Assembly (NCBI GenBank): GCA_027922465.2 | Contig: BQMF02000116.1 | Span: 916,186 to 980,185, forward strand | DNA from: Turritopsis dohrnii | Lineage: Eukaryota > Cnidaria > Hydrozoa > Anthoathecata > Oceaniidae | Direction of reading: 5' to 3' | Length of the DNA stretch: 64,000 nt | In this document: piece by piece, positions 36,879 to 48,599 of the stretch | Layout of the letters: every line of letters begins with the position of its first letter | Numbering within the stretch: position 1 is the first letter of the stretch | Program-made: the position numbers and the translations under genes | The notes under the pieces: model-generated | What the model was told of the DNA's origin: nothing | What the model saw: the letters and a program-made list of their open reading frames with translations, nothing else | Databases searched by the model: none

Positions 36879-39757
36879 AATTTAAATGAAGATTTAAAGT
36901 CTCTAAAAAGAAAGTTTGATAAAAACGTGCTGGTCGGTTATATCAATATAAATTCAATCAGAAACAAGTTGTCAGGTCTTTTCTCGGTTCTGGGAAATGA
37001 TTTAGATATCCTCACTATTGCAGAAACAAAACTGGATTCTTCTTTTCCTAAATCTCAATTTGTTATAAAAGGTTACAAACCACCCCTCAGACTTGACATT
37101 TCGGATAGGAGTGGTGGCCTACTAGTGTATGTCAAAAATGGTCTTTCTTTCATCTGTTTAAATAGTTTTGTTCTGCCAGAGGATATACAAATCATACCAA
37201 TTCAAATTAACCTAAGAAATTGTAAATGGCTTGCAATTTCTGTCTATAGACCACCTAGACAAGATTTATCACACTTTCTAGAAATATTATCAGAGATGAT
37301 AGATTTTTACAATTTTGAAAGGTATATGATACTTGGTGATATAAACTCAGACCCTAAACATGGCAAATTGGATAACTTCCTTGACAGCCAAACACTCCAC
37401 AATCATGTAAATTTTAATACCTGCTTTAAATCGGAACAAGGGTCCCAGATTGATTTGATTTTATCAAATCAAATAAACTGTCTGCAATTTACAGGGAGCT
37501 TAGATTGTGGTCTGAGTGATCATCACCATCTAGTCTATACAATGCTCAAGTCTACTTATACTAGATTGCCTCCTATATAAGTATCTTATAGATGTTATAG
37601 AAAATTTTCTGAAATAGATTTTCTTGACGATCTCAAAAGATCCTTAAACCAAAATATCAATTATGATCTTGATTATGATTTGTTTGAAAAATTGTTTGTA
37701 ACTGTCCTCGATAAGCATGCACCAATGAAGAGCAAATATATTAGAGGCAATGAAAAGCCTCACATGAACAGTGACCTCAAAAAAGCCATCATGAAACGGT
37801 CAAACTTGTGGAAAAAATATCGTAAAACTAAATGCTCTACAGACCTGGATGCTTACCGAGGCCAGAGAAATCTTGTTAACAAACTGAATAAGAAGGCAAG
37901 GCAAACTCACTTCAACAGAACTATCAAATCCTCGAAAAATGACATTAAAGACTTTTGGAAGATATGTAAGCCTTTCTTTTCCAGCGCAAACCCTGTAGTT
38001 AGTGAAATTTGTCTAAACGACAATGGCAAGCTTATTCATAATGTTGACGAGATTACAAATGTTTTCAATGTACATTACAATAAATTTGCTGGATCACTTG
38101 ACCTTTTTGGTTGGAATCCTAAGTATAATTTGGAAACTACCGATCCAGTAGCTTGTGCAATTGATAAATTTAAAAACCATCCTAGCATTCTGAAAATAAA
38201 ATCTAATGGTGATTCGAATGTTTTCAAATTTTCAGAGGTTACAACCGAACGGGTTAAGAACATAGTGATGAAATTGGACAGTACAAAGAAAACAGGAGGG
38301 CCTATTTCAGTTAGAATACTTAAGTTATCGTTAGACAGTATTGCCCCACAACTTACAATAAATCATATATTTAGATCATGTAAGTTTCCAACTAGCCTAA
38401 AGCTAGCCGAAATCACGCCGATACCAAAAAAGGGGTATAGCCAAAATGCTGGTGATTATAGACCCGTTAGTATTCTTCCAACAATATCAAAGGTTTTTGA
38501 AAAGGTCATGGCTGAACAGCTAAGTCTACATTTTGAATCAAGATTTTCAAAATTTCTATGTGGATTTCGAAAACATCATTCTACACAACACGCCTTAACC
38601 AACCTATTAAGATCATGGCAAAAAAGTTTGGATGAAGGAAAAATTGTTGGAACAATACTAATGGATCTATCTAAAGCATATGACTGTTTGCCTCATGATC
38701 TGTTGATTGCAAAACTTGCTGCGTATGGCGTAGATTCGTCTAGTCTTAGCCTGCTGTACGACTATTTATACCAGCGTCAACATAGAGTCAGAATCGGATC
38801 TAGTTTTAGCAATTGGCTTGAACAAATTTTAGGTGTTCCACAAGGTTCTATTTTATGACCCTTATTATTCAATATTTTCCTAATGATATCTTCATGTTTA
38901 TACATGAAAAAGAAATTTGTAACTTTGCGGATGATAATTCTATATATGCCAGTGGGTTTCATGTGGATGAAGTTGTATCCATACTAGAAAGAGAATCAGC
39001 TAATGTTCTCGAATGGTTTAGAATAAATTCAATGGTCGCAAATCCCGCCAAGTTCCAATTGATGTTTCTTGGTATAGAAGTTGATAACAGTTTATGTGTT
39101 AATATTAATGATGTAATTCTTGAATCATCAACTAGTGTAAAGCTGTTAGGAGTAACTATTGATTGTAAATTAGATTTCAAACTGCACGTGGGAGCTCTTT
39201 GTAAATCTGCATCCCAAAAAGTGAAAGCTCTTCTACGGATAAGACCATTTTTAAACACTGAATGTGCAAGACGCCTATGTAATACATTCATCCTATCGAC
39301 GTTTAATTATTGTCCACTTATTTGGATGTTTACTAGTAAAGCAAATAATGGTCTAATAAACAAGATTCATAAAAGGGCTTTAAGGGCGGTTTATAGGGAC
39401 TTTAAATCTTCTTTTGAGGAACTTTTAGATAGAGATCACAGTTCCAAGGTTCATGTAAAAAACTTAAGAACCTTAATGATTGAGGTTTTTAAGTCTTTAC
39501 ATAGCGAAAACCCAGAGTTTATGTGGCATATGTTTGTACCAAAAGCATCTCAATATACTTTGAGATCTGGTAGTAATCTAATTCTTCCAAAAGTCATGTC
39601 GCATAGATACGGAATAAATTCGCTAATATTTCGTGCCAGCCTAACCTGGAATTCGCTTCCTCCATCTCTAAAGTCTGCAAATTCCACCTGCCAATTTAAA
39701 CGTCTCATAAAGACATGGGAAGGCAAAAACTGCAGTTGTTTAATTTGTCGAACATAA
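36879..39757 (+). pseudogene. LINE ORF2: endonuclease and reverse transcriptase, interrupted
   Basis: AP-type endonuclease at 36927-37580 (INSIRNKL, AETKLD, YRPP, LGDINSD, GLSDHH), then reverse transcriptase (YRPVSILPTISKVFEK, CGFRKHHSTQ, DLSKAYDCLPHDL, GVPQGSIL, FADDNSIY, LLGVTID). The catalytic FADD box is intact. Three breaks: TAA at 37578, TGA at 38856 in place of the Gly after GVPQGSIL, and a one-base frameshift near 38885 that moves the rest into the 38855-39757 frame. No start codon is needed upstream, as the frame runs on from ORF1 across a single stop. Confidence 0.9.
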
Positions 39758-41589
39758 ATATATTTATTGTATGCTGTTTTTTTCCCCTCTTTTTCTCTTT
39801 CTCTATTTTTATTGTAATAGAATTTTTAAAATTCGTTACTTTTATGTATATTTTAAACTTTTTTGTAGTGTTGGTTTTTATTAGTTTTCTTTTGTAAACT
39901 ATGGCCTTAGCCCTTTGACCAACGTTAAATAAATTGATAATAATAATAATAATAATAATCCGCTAACTTGTTCCTCTTTCCGCTAACTAATTTCACGTTC
40001 GTCAAAAGTGATGCAAATAACAAAATTTTATGGAATTTAGTGTTCATAGGAACTTTTCTCTCAATTAAAGTGCTTTCCTTCTTTGCTTCTACAGATATAA
40101 GACAACCACAGGCTTAATAAAATTGCATGCCTTTACTGTTTACAAATCGAAGGCAGCCATATTTTTATGAGCGAAGTTGTTTTAGAAAACAATAGTGCTG
40201 TCTCGACAAGTCAAATTTTGATCGCAAAAATCTAGACACGTGATGGGAATTGCCCTATTGTGAGCTTACAGAGTAATTATACAGTAAACACAAACATCAT
40301 TAATTTGTTAAAAGCATGAACGGCGAATGTAATTATCAACATGTATTGAATTATTTTTTACACTCGCAACATATGAAATCAATTGTTTCTATACTTGTGG
40401 TGGAGATTTTCAACATGCGGAGGATACACGCTAGAATGATCCTACAGAATTCAAGTTGCAATTGCTAAAAATTTTAAATTGCAATTGATAAAAAGCGTAA
40501 ACGCAATAAAAATTTTTTAATTCACCTTTGGGTGAAAAGGTCTACGAAACAAGTTTCACGTTTTCTTGAACGATAAATCTATGGGTGATATTATCAACGT
40601 GGGATTTCACGCTAATTGAATGTCTGCAAAAAAAATTTAACTGTTTGAATAATCAATCTGAAATCAGTGCTAACAAGAAGAAATTTTGTTGCTATAGCGG
40701 AGAAAGGACACGTGGTTACGGAATTACCTTCTGTAAACTTTAGATGATTTACTCGCGTATACGATATATACAAGAAGACTGTTTGTGTGGATAAAATCTC
40801 AGATGTTGGTAGCATTCAAGATAGCAGAGGAAAATAAGGAATCGATATGCTCCGTTATTTATGACACTGAATTTTGAAGCATTTATTTTTCGAGGAAGTC
40901 ATTTTTAATATTTTTTCACAATGATCGCGACCCGGTGTTAGATTTTACTCTATTAATCAGTAAGTATTTGTCAATTCACTTTGAAACTTTCCATGACGAT
41001 GGCTGAATGAATATACTTTTAGATAAGAATTAGTTTGCTTTGATTTGTTATCTTTAAATGAAGGAAATAAGTCATCAAACTCAAAGTTAGCGGCAAGCGG
41101 CACATACCGGCAAGGGGAGCAGGCACTCTATGATGATTTTACAACACTCTTCTCTACGTAATGAGCACCTTCGTATATATGTTATACAGCTACGGTAAAT
41201 TCATTACTTTTCTGTCGTGGGATGTACACGGCAGATTGGTATCTGCAACGTTATTTCATGATCTCCTTAGATCCCAAATGATCTGCGGTTCACACTGCCG
41301 CGATAGAATCGCAGTTGGGTAAGCTTTCTAACATCACTTCATTCCCAGGACTTCCATCAATGTCTTCTAAAATTCTATTACTTTAAGTAACTAGATTAAT
41401 AGCTGGTCTCAAGGGTACAGTCAACTAGTGTTTCATATTTGTTAAGTTCAGTTATGGCAAATTGCAGATTTAGTTTAATTGACAGTGCAGTATGAACTTT
41501 TACTGATGTGGTTTGTATTTTGCGGATAAGCTTTTTTTATGTCCGAAGTTTGGAAGGATGTCCGAAGTTAGGACGATTGACGGTATATA

Positions 41590-42336
41590 TATACTAAATG
41601 ACCTTAAAATGGCTATGAACACTATGAAATAGAATAATTCAGTAAGAATCACCTAGTCTTCCCTCAAGATATGTTAGCTAACATCTTATTTTATGTTTTG
41701 GAGGCGAAAAAGAAAACGTAATTTGAGTGGCATTAGATAAATACTCTATGCAACTTACCTGACTTTTCTTCCATAATTTTTATCTCATCCAATTAGGATA
41801 CATGGTTGTTAATGTCTTGATTCAATACACTTCAATATAGGTTAATACTGTTGTTATATATTTGCATCTGTAAAATCTAATTCGACTGTTAGAGGAACCA
41901 TAATGTAATTCTTGGTTCTTGTTGATATGTTTTAGCAGCGTTTCGCTCCCAGAATGTACTACGTTGAAATAAAGGGTGGGAAGATGGCGTATTAAAACGA
42001 ATAATTTATTCATTCATTCGAATGAAGAGAACTCTTTTTGTAATGTAATATATTTACTTCGTCACACAAAAGTGACATATTTTCTAAAAAATCAACATCG
42101 TGCTTTAAACTTTCTGATTTTGAACTGAAAAATTTAAAGTTAGCAACAACGGACGTATAACTGGGGCGTGAACAACTGCGATCTTACACACACACGGACG
42201 GACGGAGGGAAAGACTGACAGACACGGGGAAATGAAAGATCAGCTACCTTGCAGCGCTGACCAACAAGCTCAAGAAAGGCTTTCTGATAAAATTTATCCT
42301 ACTTAGGGCCTTATTTCATGCAACAATTTTATTTAC
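41590..42336. other. no gene seen
   Basis: Right end of the large insertion and start of renewed similarity to the 17.8-18.3 kb region (AGGGCCTTAT near 42305). A short ACGG/ACAG-rich tract lies near 42188-42222. Confidence 0.5.
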
Positions 42337-42555
42337 CTTCATCGTTGTCATCATCATCATAACTTCTCATAAGTTCATCTTCGAAATCTTGAAGGATGCT
42401 TCTCTGTTTCTCAACTACAACAAATATGAGAATAGGAACTTCAATAAAAAAAAGATGGAGATTAGAATCTATTGCAAAATTCAAAATAGACATCTACCAG
42501 CATCACAAACCATCACACCAGCAACCAAACAGAAGAAGAAGACAAATGTTTTCAT
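42337..42555 (-). CDS. paralogue of the small secreted protein, exons 1 and 2
   Basis: Exon 1 42555-42498 encodes a signal peptide (MKTFVFFFCLVAGVMVCDA); exon 2 42414-42337 encodes VEKQRSILQDFEDELMRSY followed by an acidic run. Both exons have exactly the lengths and phases (58 and 78 nt) of the copy at 18481-18263 and differ at few codons, mostly conservatively. The donor after exon 2 is GTAAAT. I find no good third exon nearby; the degenerate exon 3 at 18.55-18.61 kb would be its original partner, 24 kb away across the inserted elements. So this copy may now end differently or be incomplete. Confidence 0.7.
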
Positions 42556-42640
42556 TTTGATGTGAAATCTTTACAAATTAATAATAGAGTCGAATAACTA
42601 TCCACTGCAGACTGATGATGGAATAATAAACTGCTTGCTT

Positions 42641-42648
42641 TTTTATAC
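42641..42648 (-). promoter_or_regulatory. TATA box of the small secreted gene paralogue
   Basis: Minus-strand TATAAAAAA about 90 bases upstream of the start codon at 42555, the right place for a start site near 42615. The equivalent position at the 18.4-kb copy is lost at the duplication junction. Confidence 0.65.
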
Positions 42649-42659
42649 CCCAAGGAAAT

Positions 42660-43598
42660 TGTACAGTTGTTTAAAATCACAGAATATATCACACACAAGG
42701 AAGTAAGTAGACAAATTTCTTTCTCATTTTTGTGTAAGGAAGTCGTTTAAAACCTCCTCCAGGTTTAAATCCTTTACAAAACTTTGCGCCAAATCTGTCG
42801 TTAATGTAATTGCGGTGGAATTGGAGATAAATTTCAACTTCCTTCATGGTCACAATTAACTAAGTGAACTTTTCGAAATAGACCTCATCTAGATAGAACA
42901 TGATGTCCCGAGATTGGAATGCTTTGCACAATATAAATACAATTGAACTCAAGAAATCTGTGTAAGAATTTGTACACATGAGTAAGAAGTGCAAAAACCG
43001 TAACCACTTCCTTCAATCGTGTACCATTTTGTAACCTTATATACATTTCCTTCACATACCAAGTTCAAATACTATCTTCCTATTCTTTCCCTTCTTCTTC
43101 CTCATACCTAACCTTCTTTCTCCTGTTATTCACTTGAGGTTATGTATCTTCGCTATCTTTTAAATTTTCCAATAGAGGAATTAGTATGCAACCATAAGCA
43201 TAAAATACTGTTGAAAGGTAGGAATACTTTTTCCAAGGAAAGACAAAAAAATATGCACGATTTTGTAGCAGTGAAGTTTTCACGATCTTCTCCATAGGTA
43301 ACAAAGTACACATATCTTTCAGCAACTGGCACCAGGCTCATCCGGACAGCATCATGTATAGTTCATGTTGTAGTACAGGAAAACTTAACAACAGTAAAAC
43401 GAGCAAGTAATCTAGACCAAAGGCTGCCATTGCGAAATTCAAACGATTCAATATGTTATGCAGACAACCTTAGGTTTGAAGAATGTTTTGGCTTTGATAA
43501 ATTTGTAAAATAGAAAACAAGTATTTCAATGTTTTCGCCAAAATTTCGTGGAAAATTTTAAATTTGTGGTCCTCTAATCAACGCCTGTTAATACTGGA
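42660..43598. other. no gene seen
   Basis: AT-rich. Minus-strand frames at 43140-43341 are open for about 60 codons but show no domain, start context or partner exon. Confidence 0.5.
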
Positions 43599-44047
43599 CT
43601 AGCCGACAAGGCGCCGTCGCTCGCCACCCATGTTCAGCCTGCGTTTGAGTTCACAAACAATTAAATTAAGGAATTGACAATAATAAGTGTGCCCATGTTG
43701 TAGAGCTCGAAAATCTGATAAAAAAAAATGTATGGCATCGTTTTGCTACGACCAACCGTTACGGAGATATCGTCGTTTTCAAGACATCACAGACCCGTCC
43801 CCCGAAAAAATTAGACCCAAATTTTTTGTAACCCCATCGCCTGTATCGCGGATCCCAAAAACGTCAGCTATCCCTATTGGTTACCGAGATAATTTTCCCT
43901 AAACGCTGTATTCCATTAGGGTCTCAATACAATGGTTTCACACTGACGTCGCACAAAATAAAATAAAATAATAACTCAAACAATTCAATCGACCATTTTG
44001 GGTGACAGAAAAACAGACAGACAGAGAATCGGCTATAAATATATAGA
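43599..44047 (-). mobile_element. Helitron, short type, array unit a
   Basis: 449 bp. Minus strand starts TCTATATATTTATAGCCGAT and ends in a GC-rich hairpin plus CTAG, with T outside (plus A at 43598). The hairpin has two changes (CGACAAGGCGCCG on the plus strand). Confidence 0.82.
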
Positions 44048-44504
44048 CTAGCCGCCAAGGCGGCGTCGCTCGCCGCCCATGTTCAGCCTGCGTTGAGTTC
44101 ACGAAAAATAAAATTAAGGAATTGGCAATAATAAGTGTGCCCATGTTGTAGAGCTCGAAAATCTGATAAAAAAAATGTATGGGATCGTTTTGCTACGACC
44201 AACCGTAACGGAACTATCGGCGATCAAAAAGTTTTGATGACGTTACAGACCCGTCCCCCCCAAAAATTAGACCCAAGTTTTTTGTAACCTCATGGCCTGT
44301 ATCGCAGACACCAAGAAACGTCAGTTATCCCTATTGGTTACCGAGATAATTTTCCCTAAACGTCGCGTTCTATTTGGGTCTCAATGGAATGGTTTCACAC
44401 TGACGTCGCACAAAATAGAATGAAATAATGACTCTCACAATTCAATCTACCATTTTGCGTGACAGACAAACAGACAAACAAAGAATCGGCTATTAATATA
44501 TAGA
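44048..44504 (-). mobile_element. Helitron, short type, array unit b
   Basis: 457 bp. Ends TC and CTAG intact; directly abuts its neighbours on both sides without any spacer. Hairpin CCGCCTTGGCGG perfect. Confidence 0.85.
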
Positions 44505-44979
44505 CTAGCCGCCAAGGCGGCGTCGCTCGCCGCCCAGGTTCAGCCTGCGTTGTGTCACCTCCCAAAGAGTTCACGAAAAATGAAATTAAGGAATTGACAA
44601 TAGAAAGTGTTACCATCTGGTAGAGCTCAAAATTCTGAGCAAGAAAATGTATAGGATCATATGTCTATGACGCACCGTTACAGAGATATCGTCGATCAAA
44701 GATTTTGATGACGTCACACACCCGTCCCAAAAAAACTTAGACCCAAACTTTTTCGTCACCCCATGACCTGTATCGCGGACCCCAAAAAACGTCAGTTATC
44801 CCTGTTGGTTACCGAAATAACTTTCCCTAAACGTCGCATTCGATTAGGGTCTCAATGCAATGGTTTCACAGCGACGTCGCACAAAATAAAATAAAATAAC
44901 TACTCTCACAACTCAATCTACCATTTTGCGTGACAGACAAACAGACAAACAAACAAAGAATCGGCTATTATTATATAGA
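44505..44979 (-). mobile_element. Helitron, short type, array unit c
   Basis: 475 bp, same structure and orientation. On the minus strand its TC end directly follows the 3' end of unit d. Confidence 0.85.
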
Positions 44980-46725
44980 CTGGCAGCCAAGGCGGCGTCG
45001 CTCGCCACCCATGTCCACCTGCTCTGTATCACCGTACCAATAAACGTCAAATTTCCTTATAAACGGCTCGTACAACTTGTGTTCAGCCAGAAGCAGATTC
45101 AAAGTCACAACCTCTGGTGTACAGTCAGTGTTAAATCAACTATTTTTCTGGTTTTTCATGATGTGTACTTATTTATTTTTTAAAACCAACCGTTGATCAG
45201 TACAACAATACACTCAAAACGTAGGAAGAAAAAACTTTAACTTGTTATTAGCTTTTGTTTTTAAAAAGTTACGCGCTATAACATGGATGCTATCAAACAG
45301 GGGGGAAATGGTTTCTCTTTTTAAAACGTTCACTCGGTTGTAGAGAAAAAAGGCACGTGTTAAATGAATAAAGTGAATAAAAAAGACGTTCGATCAGAAG
45401 CGCTTAACAATTAAAAGAAATTAAATTATTAAAATAAAAGCAAAAAACATTTTGTTTCATGACACACCATTTTCACCTTCGGCAGGGGCGGATCTAGGAT
45501 TTTTTAAGGGTTAGGCAAATTTTTTTTGCCAAACACACATAAGGGCGCAATCGATGAAATTTACGCCAGTTTACGCCCAATCTAATACATACTTTTCGAA
45601 ATGTAAAAAATATTAACTCGAATTCATTCGTCCTAACGTAAGGAGTGTTATAATGCAAGCCTGTATTGTTGCACTAATGGAATAAGGGAAATAAACAAAA
45701 GAAAACTAATTGAGTATGAATGGAATGTATTGAACTACTTTATGTAGGCCAAAATAATATTTTCTGCCAGATTGGAGGTTAAGTAAGTAACCAATAAATT
45801 ACTTCATCTGTTATCTTCTTCATTTTCTTGATTGCTTGTACATGAACAGGAAGAATCCATCAAATGAAAACATACTTGTAATGAATCAAATAAATAAATT
45901 TTCAATCACCTATACCATGATAGATTGGAGCACTCAGATAAATACATGATATTTCATCTATGTACTGGTCAAGATGGATAGAAAGAAAAGAAAAGAAATT
46001 ATATTAAGAAATAGTCTATTGTAAAATGACCAAAATCAAAATTAGAGACAAGCTCCTTGATCATTATCCAGCAGCAAAATAAAAACAGATTTTTGCACTA
46101 GGCGCTCATCAAATCAAATAGTATACCCTACCCTAAAAATGATCCATGGTTAAATAATTAATGTCAACCACAATATAGTAAAAGATGGTGTTACCAGAAA
46201 TCCCTGAGACAAGTCCTAGAACCTATAAAACTACACAACAACAGATAAATTATGTCTGCTTCATCTTAAATAAGAGCTACAACATTTTTTCCAGAATTTA
46301 ATGTAGCATAGGAAACAAGAAGTCAAACTAAAACATTATGTAAATTACCTTTTTCAAAAGAAGACAAAATGAAAGAATAAGTCCAAGATGTTTAAGTGTT
46401 CCTGCATCCAAAATGATATTTCGAGGGATGATAGAATGCACAAAGTTGTTTCAGAAGTCTTAGTTTTTGGAAATTCTGTTTCCTTGGGCAGATATTTTGA
46501 TTTAAAAATCATAAAATCATACAATACATAATTATGATGTATAATTATGTATAAGAATAAGATTTTTGTTCTTTGTTTATGTGTATAAACTCTCAATATA
46601 TTATAACTTCATTTTCTTATCACTCACTCAGAGTGAAAGCCCTTTCTCTCTATAGTAAATTAAAAAGATATAGTATTAATGATAACTTTCAATGAGAAGT
46701 TTAACCTATATCCTATCTTATTATA

Positions 46726-46890
46726 AAGTGGCGGATCTAGAGGTATGTCGAAATTTGTGTAGGAGAGTGTTAGCAATCTAACCATAAAAGAAAAGCGTCC
46801 AAATAATCCCATTGGTAATGTAAATTGAATTCACAAATTATGTTAAAGCTCTCCTACACAAATTTCGACATACCTCTAGATCCACCACTG
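46726..46890. mobile_element. MITE nested in the hAT-like element
   Basis: 165 bp with inverted repeats of about 40 bp (GTGGCGGATCTAGAGGTATG on the left). TTATA on both sides (46721-46725, 46891-46895). Its ends resemble those of the surrounding element (C-A-G-x-GGCGGATCTAG). Confidence 0.85.
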
Positions 46891-47670
46891 TTATATAACA
46901 TCATAAAATATGCATTGCATAAAGTGAATGTAAGATTTCGAAAATTAAATATATACATATCTCAGAAACTGGAAGTAAGTAATACTAACAAGAGTCTTTT
47001 TGATCTCTATCATATTGGTTCATATCATTTTGGACACAGGATCCTTTTAAAGTTCTTTAATTCAAAACCAGACAGTCATCTCGAACCAAGAAAAATTATA
47101 CTGAACTGTAGAAATAAGTTACCAGGTAGAGATACTGGTGCTAAAAAAACCATGCAGCTGCCTACGGAAAACAACTCAGAAAAATAACAATGACTTTGTG
47201 TATTATAAACTCAGTCATTCAAGCGTAACTCCATAACATTTACAGATGCATTTTTGGTTAACAGAAACAGATACCAAAAATATTTATATACATCATTAAT
47301 CAATAAAGAATAGGCTTCGGTTCAGTTGACACAAACAAACTTATTATACATAGCTGAGCTAATAATTAACTGTCAACGAATTATGGTGCTAATAATCCAT
47401 TTATATTACATAAAATAATAAAACACTTGCTTTAAAGCAGCCACAATGTTTTCATTTCGCAAAAGCAAAAGAAGAGACATAACTCGAAAAAAATGCTTTT
47501 CCCAGATTTTGAAGTCAGTTTTCAACAGATGTATTAAGTGAATTCAAAATTTCCTAATTAATACTTCATTATTGCTATCAAAAGCTGCAACGATGTTTTC
47601 TAGCGAATCCATGTTGAACTGGGTCTAATTCGAAGGTCCCCCACGGTCGTTTTGTGCAGATTTGGTGACC

Positions 47671-47831
47671 ATTCATTCAATAAAGTGTGTAAACCCATGG
47701 TTGTACCTTAGGCAAATTTTCTTCTGGTTCATTCATTTAAAGTGTGTAAACCCATGGCTCCTTAGGCAAATTTTCTTCCAGTTCATTCATTAAAGTGTGT
47801 AAACCCGGGGCTCCTTAGGCAAATTTTCTTC
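47671..47831 (+). repeat. three tandem copies of a 54-60-bp unit
   Basis: Each unit runs ATTCATT...AAAGTGTGTAAACCC...CCTTAGGCAAATTTTCTTC. It contains the TTAGGCAAAT motif also found near the ends of the hAT-like element, so these may be subterminal binding-site repeats (inference). Confidence 0.85.
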
Positions 47832-48599
47832 GCCTAAGGTGAGCGTTAGGCACTAGTCTGTGTTGTCAATGTGACTATGAGAAGTCGTTTTCGGGGCAGA
47901 GATCACTACCTATAAACTCAAGCTGTAAAAAAAACATTAATTTTTAACATCATGGCGCGCGCCGCGCCTCGCCGCCGGGGAGAATAATAATCCCCTATTA
48001 TTTGGGAAAGAAAGGATCGGGCGGATTGGATGCGGGAATCTCTTGATATTTTCGATTATTTTCTGATTATTGTAATACAATACCTTTTTCATACAATTTT
48101 ATGAAAAACATTGTTTAACTGATTTTGGGTTAGGCATTTGCCTAAGTTGCCTAACCCTGGATCCGCCCCTGTTCGGGCAAGGAAAGCTTCGGTTTTTAAA
48201 CATTTTGATTGCTCGAAAAAAAGTTTCACCCGTCTCAGACAGTCGGGCAAGCGTTAGGATACAACACTGGCAAACCGAACATGCTACCCAGTTACGCCAC
48301 TGCTGCTTTTTGTCCAAAATGTTTGATCAGTTAGTTTCTTTGTATTTAGTTGATGTATTGTTTTCAAAGCCAAATCAACGGTGGTCCTTGGAATATAAAA
48401 TTGACAATAATAATAAAACAAAACGTTATCCCTATTGGTTCACCAGCCAAAAAAGTTCGATTGGCGTTGCAATGTATTTGTTTTGCACTGACTTCGCACA
48501 CAAAAAAGAAATAATCCTCTCACAACTATATCTACCATTTTGCGTGACCTTCAAACAAACAAACAAACAGACAGGGAATCGGCTATTAATATATAAAAA

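Larger units (their letters stand above)
35547..39959 (+). mobile_element. CR1/L2-like LINE, full length, with 10-bp target duplication
   Basis: 4413 bp flanked by CCGCTAACTT on both sides (35537-35546, 39960-39969), a perfect 10-bp duplication. The 3' end is an ATA microsatellite tail, as in CR1/L2-type elements, with no poly-A. Carries ORF1 with an esterase domain and ORF2 with endonuclease and reverse transcriptase. Confidence 0.9.
35519..41130. mobile_element. inverted-repeat element holding a LINE
   Basis: Left TAGAGTGCCTGCTCCCCTT and the same sequence inverted at the right (near 41112-41130), followed inside by several CCGCTAACT motifs. Without the LINE it would be about 1.2 kb. No coding sequence of its own. 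Confidence 0.7.
30504..41584. mobile_element. outer DNA transposon with 45-bp terminal inverted repeats, filled with nested elements
   Basis: Left 30504-30548 and right 41540-41584 are inverted copies with about three mismatches. Each begins ACCGTC and contains AACTTCGGACA twice. Both sit in TATA-rich flanks, so a TA duplication is likely. The span is 11.1 kb, but after removing two mariners, a MITE and a LINE only about 2 kb belongs to this element. I see no transposase of its own. TA target and ACCGT-type ends suggest the Tc1/mariner/pogo group (inference). Confidence 0.72.
45483..48171. mobile_element. hAT-like non-autonomous element with 5-bp duplications
   Basis: Starts CAGGGGCGGATCTAGG and ends with its inverse (CTGGATCCGCCCCTG). 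TTCGG lies directly outside both ends (45478-45482, 48172-48176), a 5-bp target duplication instead of the usual 8 for hAT. Subterminal TTAGGCAAAT motifs occur at both ends. 2689 bp without a recognisable transposase. Confidence 0.82.
44980..48595 (-). mobile_element. Helitron, long type, array unit d, interrupted by a hAT-like element
   Basis: Terminal CTAG is changed (plus strand CTGG at 44980). The body matches the long-type Helitrons at 21.3-23.3 kb on both sides of a 2.7-kb insertion. The other end (ATATAAAA near 48590) has lost the terminal GA. Without the insertion it would be about 0.9 kb. Confidence 0.82.

Noticed and set aside
30504..41584. Maverick/Polinton because of the 11-kb size and inverted ends
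   Set aside because: No polymerase B, integrase, ATPase or capsid genes; the length comes from nested insertions.
43153..43341. Minus-strand frame with MSLVPVAERYVYF
   Set aside because: No recognisable domain and no in-phase neighbour exon; could be chance in AT-rich DNA.
43687..45183. Several 65-85-codon frames in the Helitron array
   Set aside because: They recur only because the units repeat, lie on both strands and show no domain.
46825..47187. 120-codon frame inside the hAT-like element
   Set aside because: It starts within the nested MITE and has no transposase motif.
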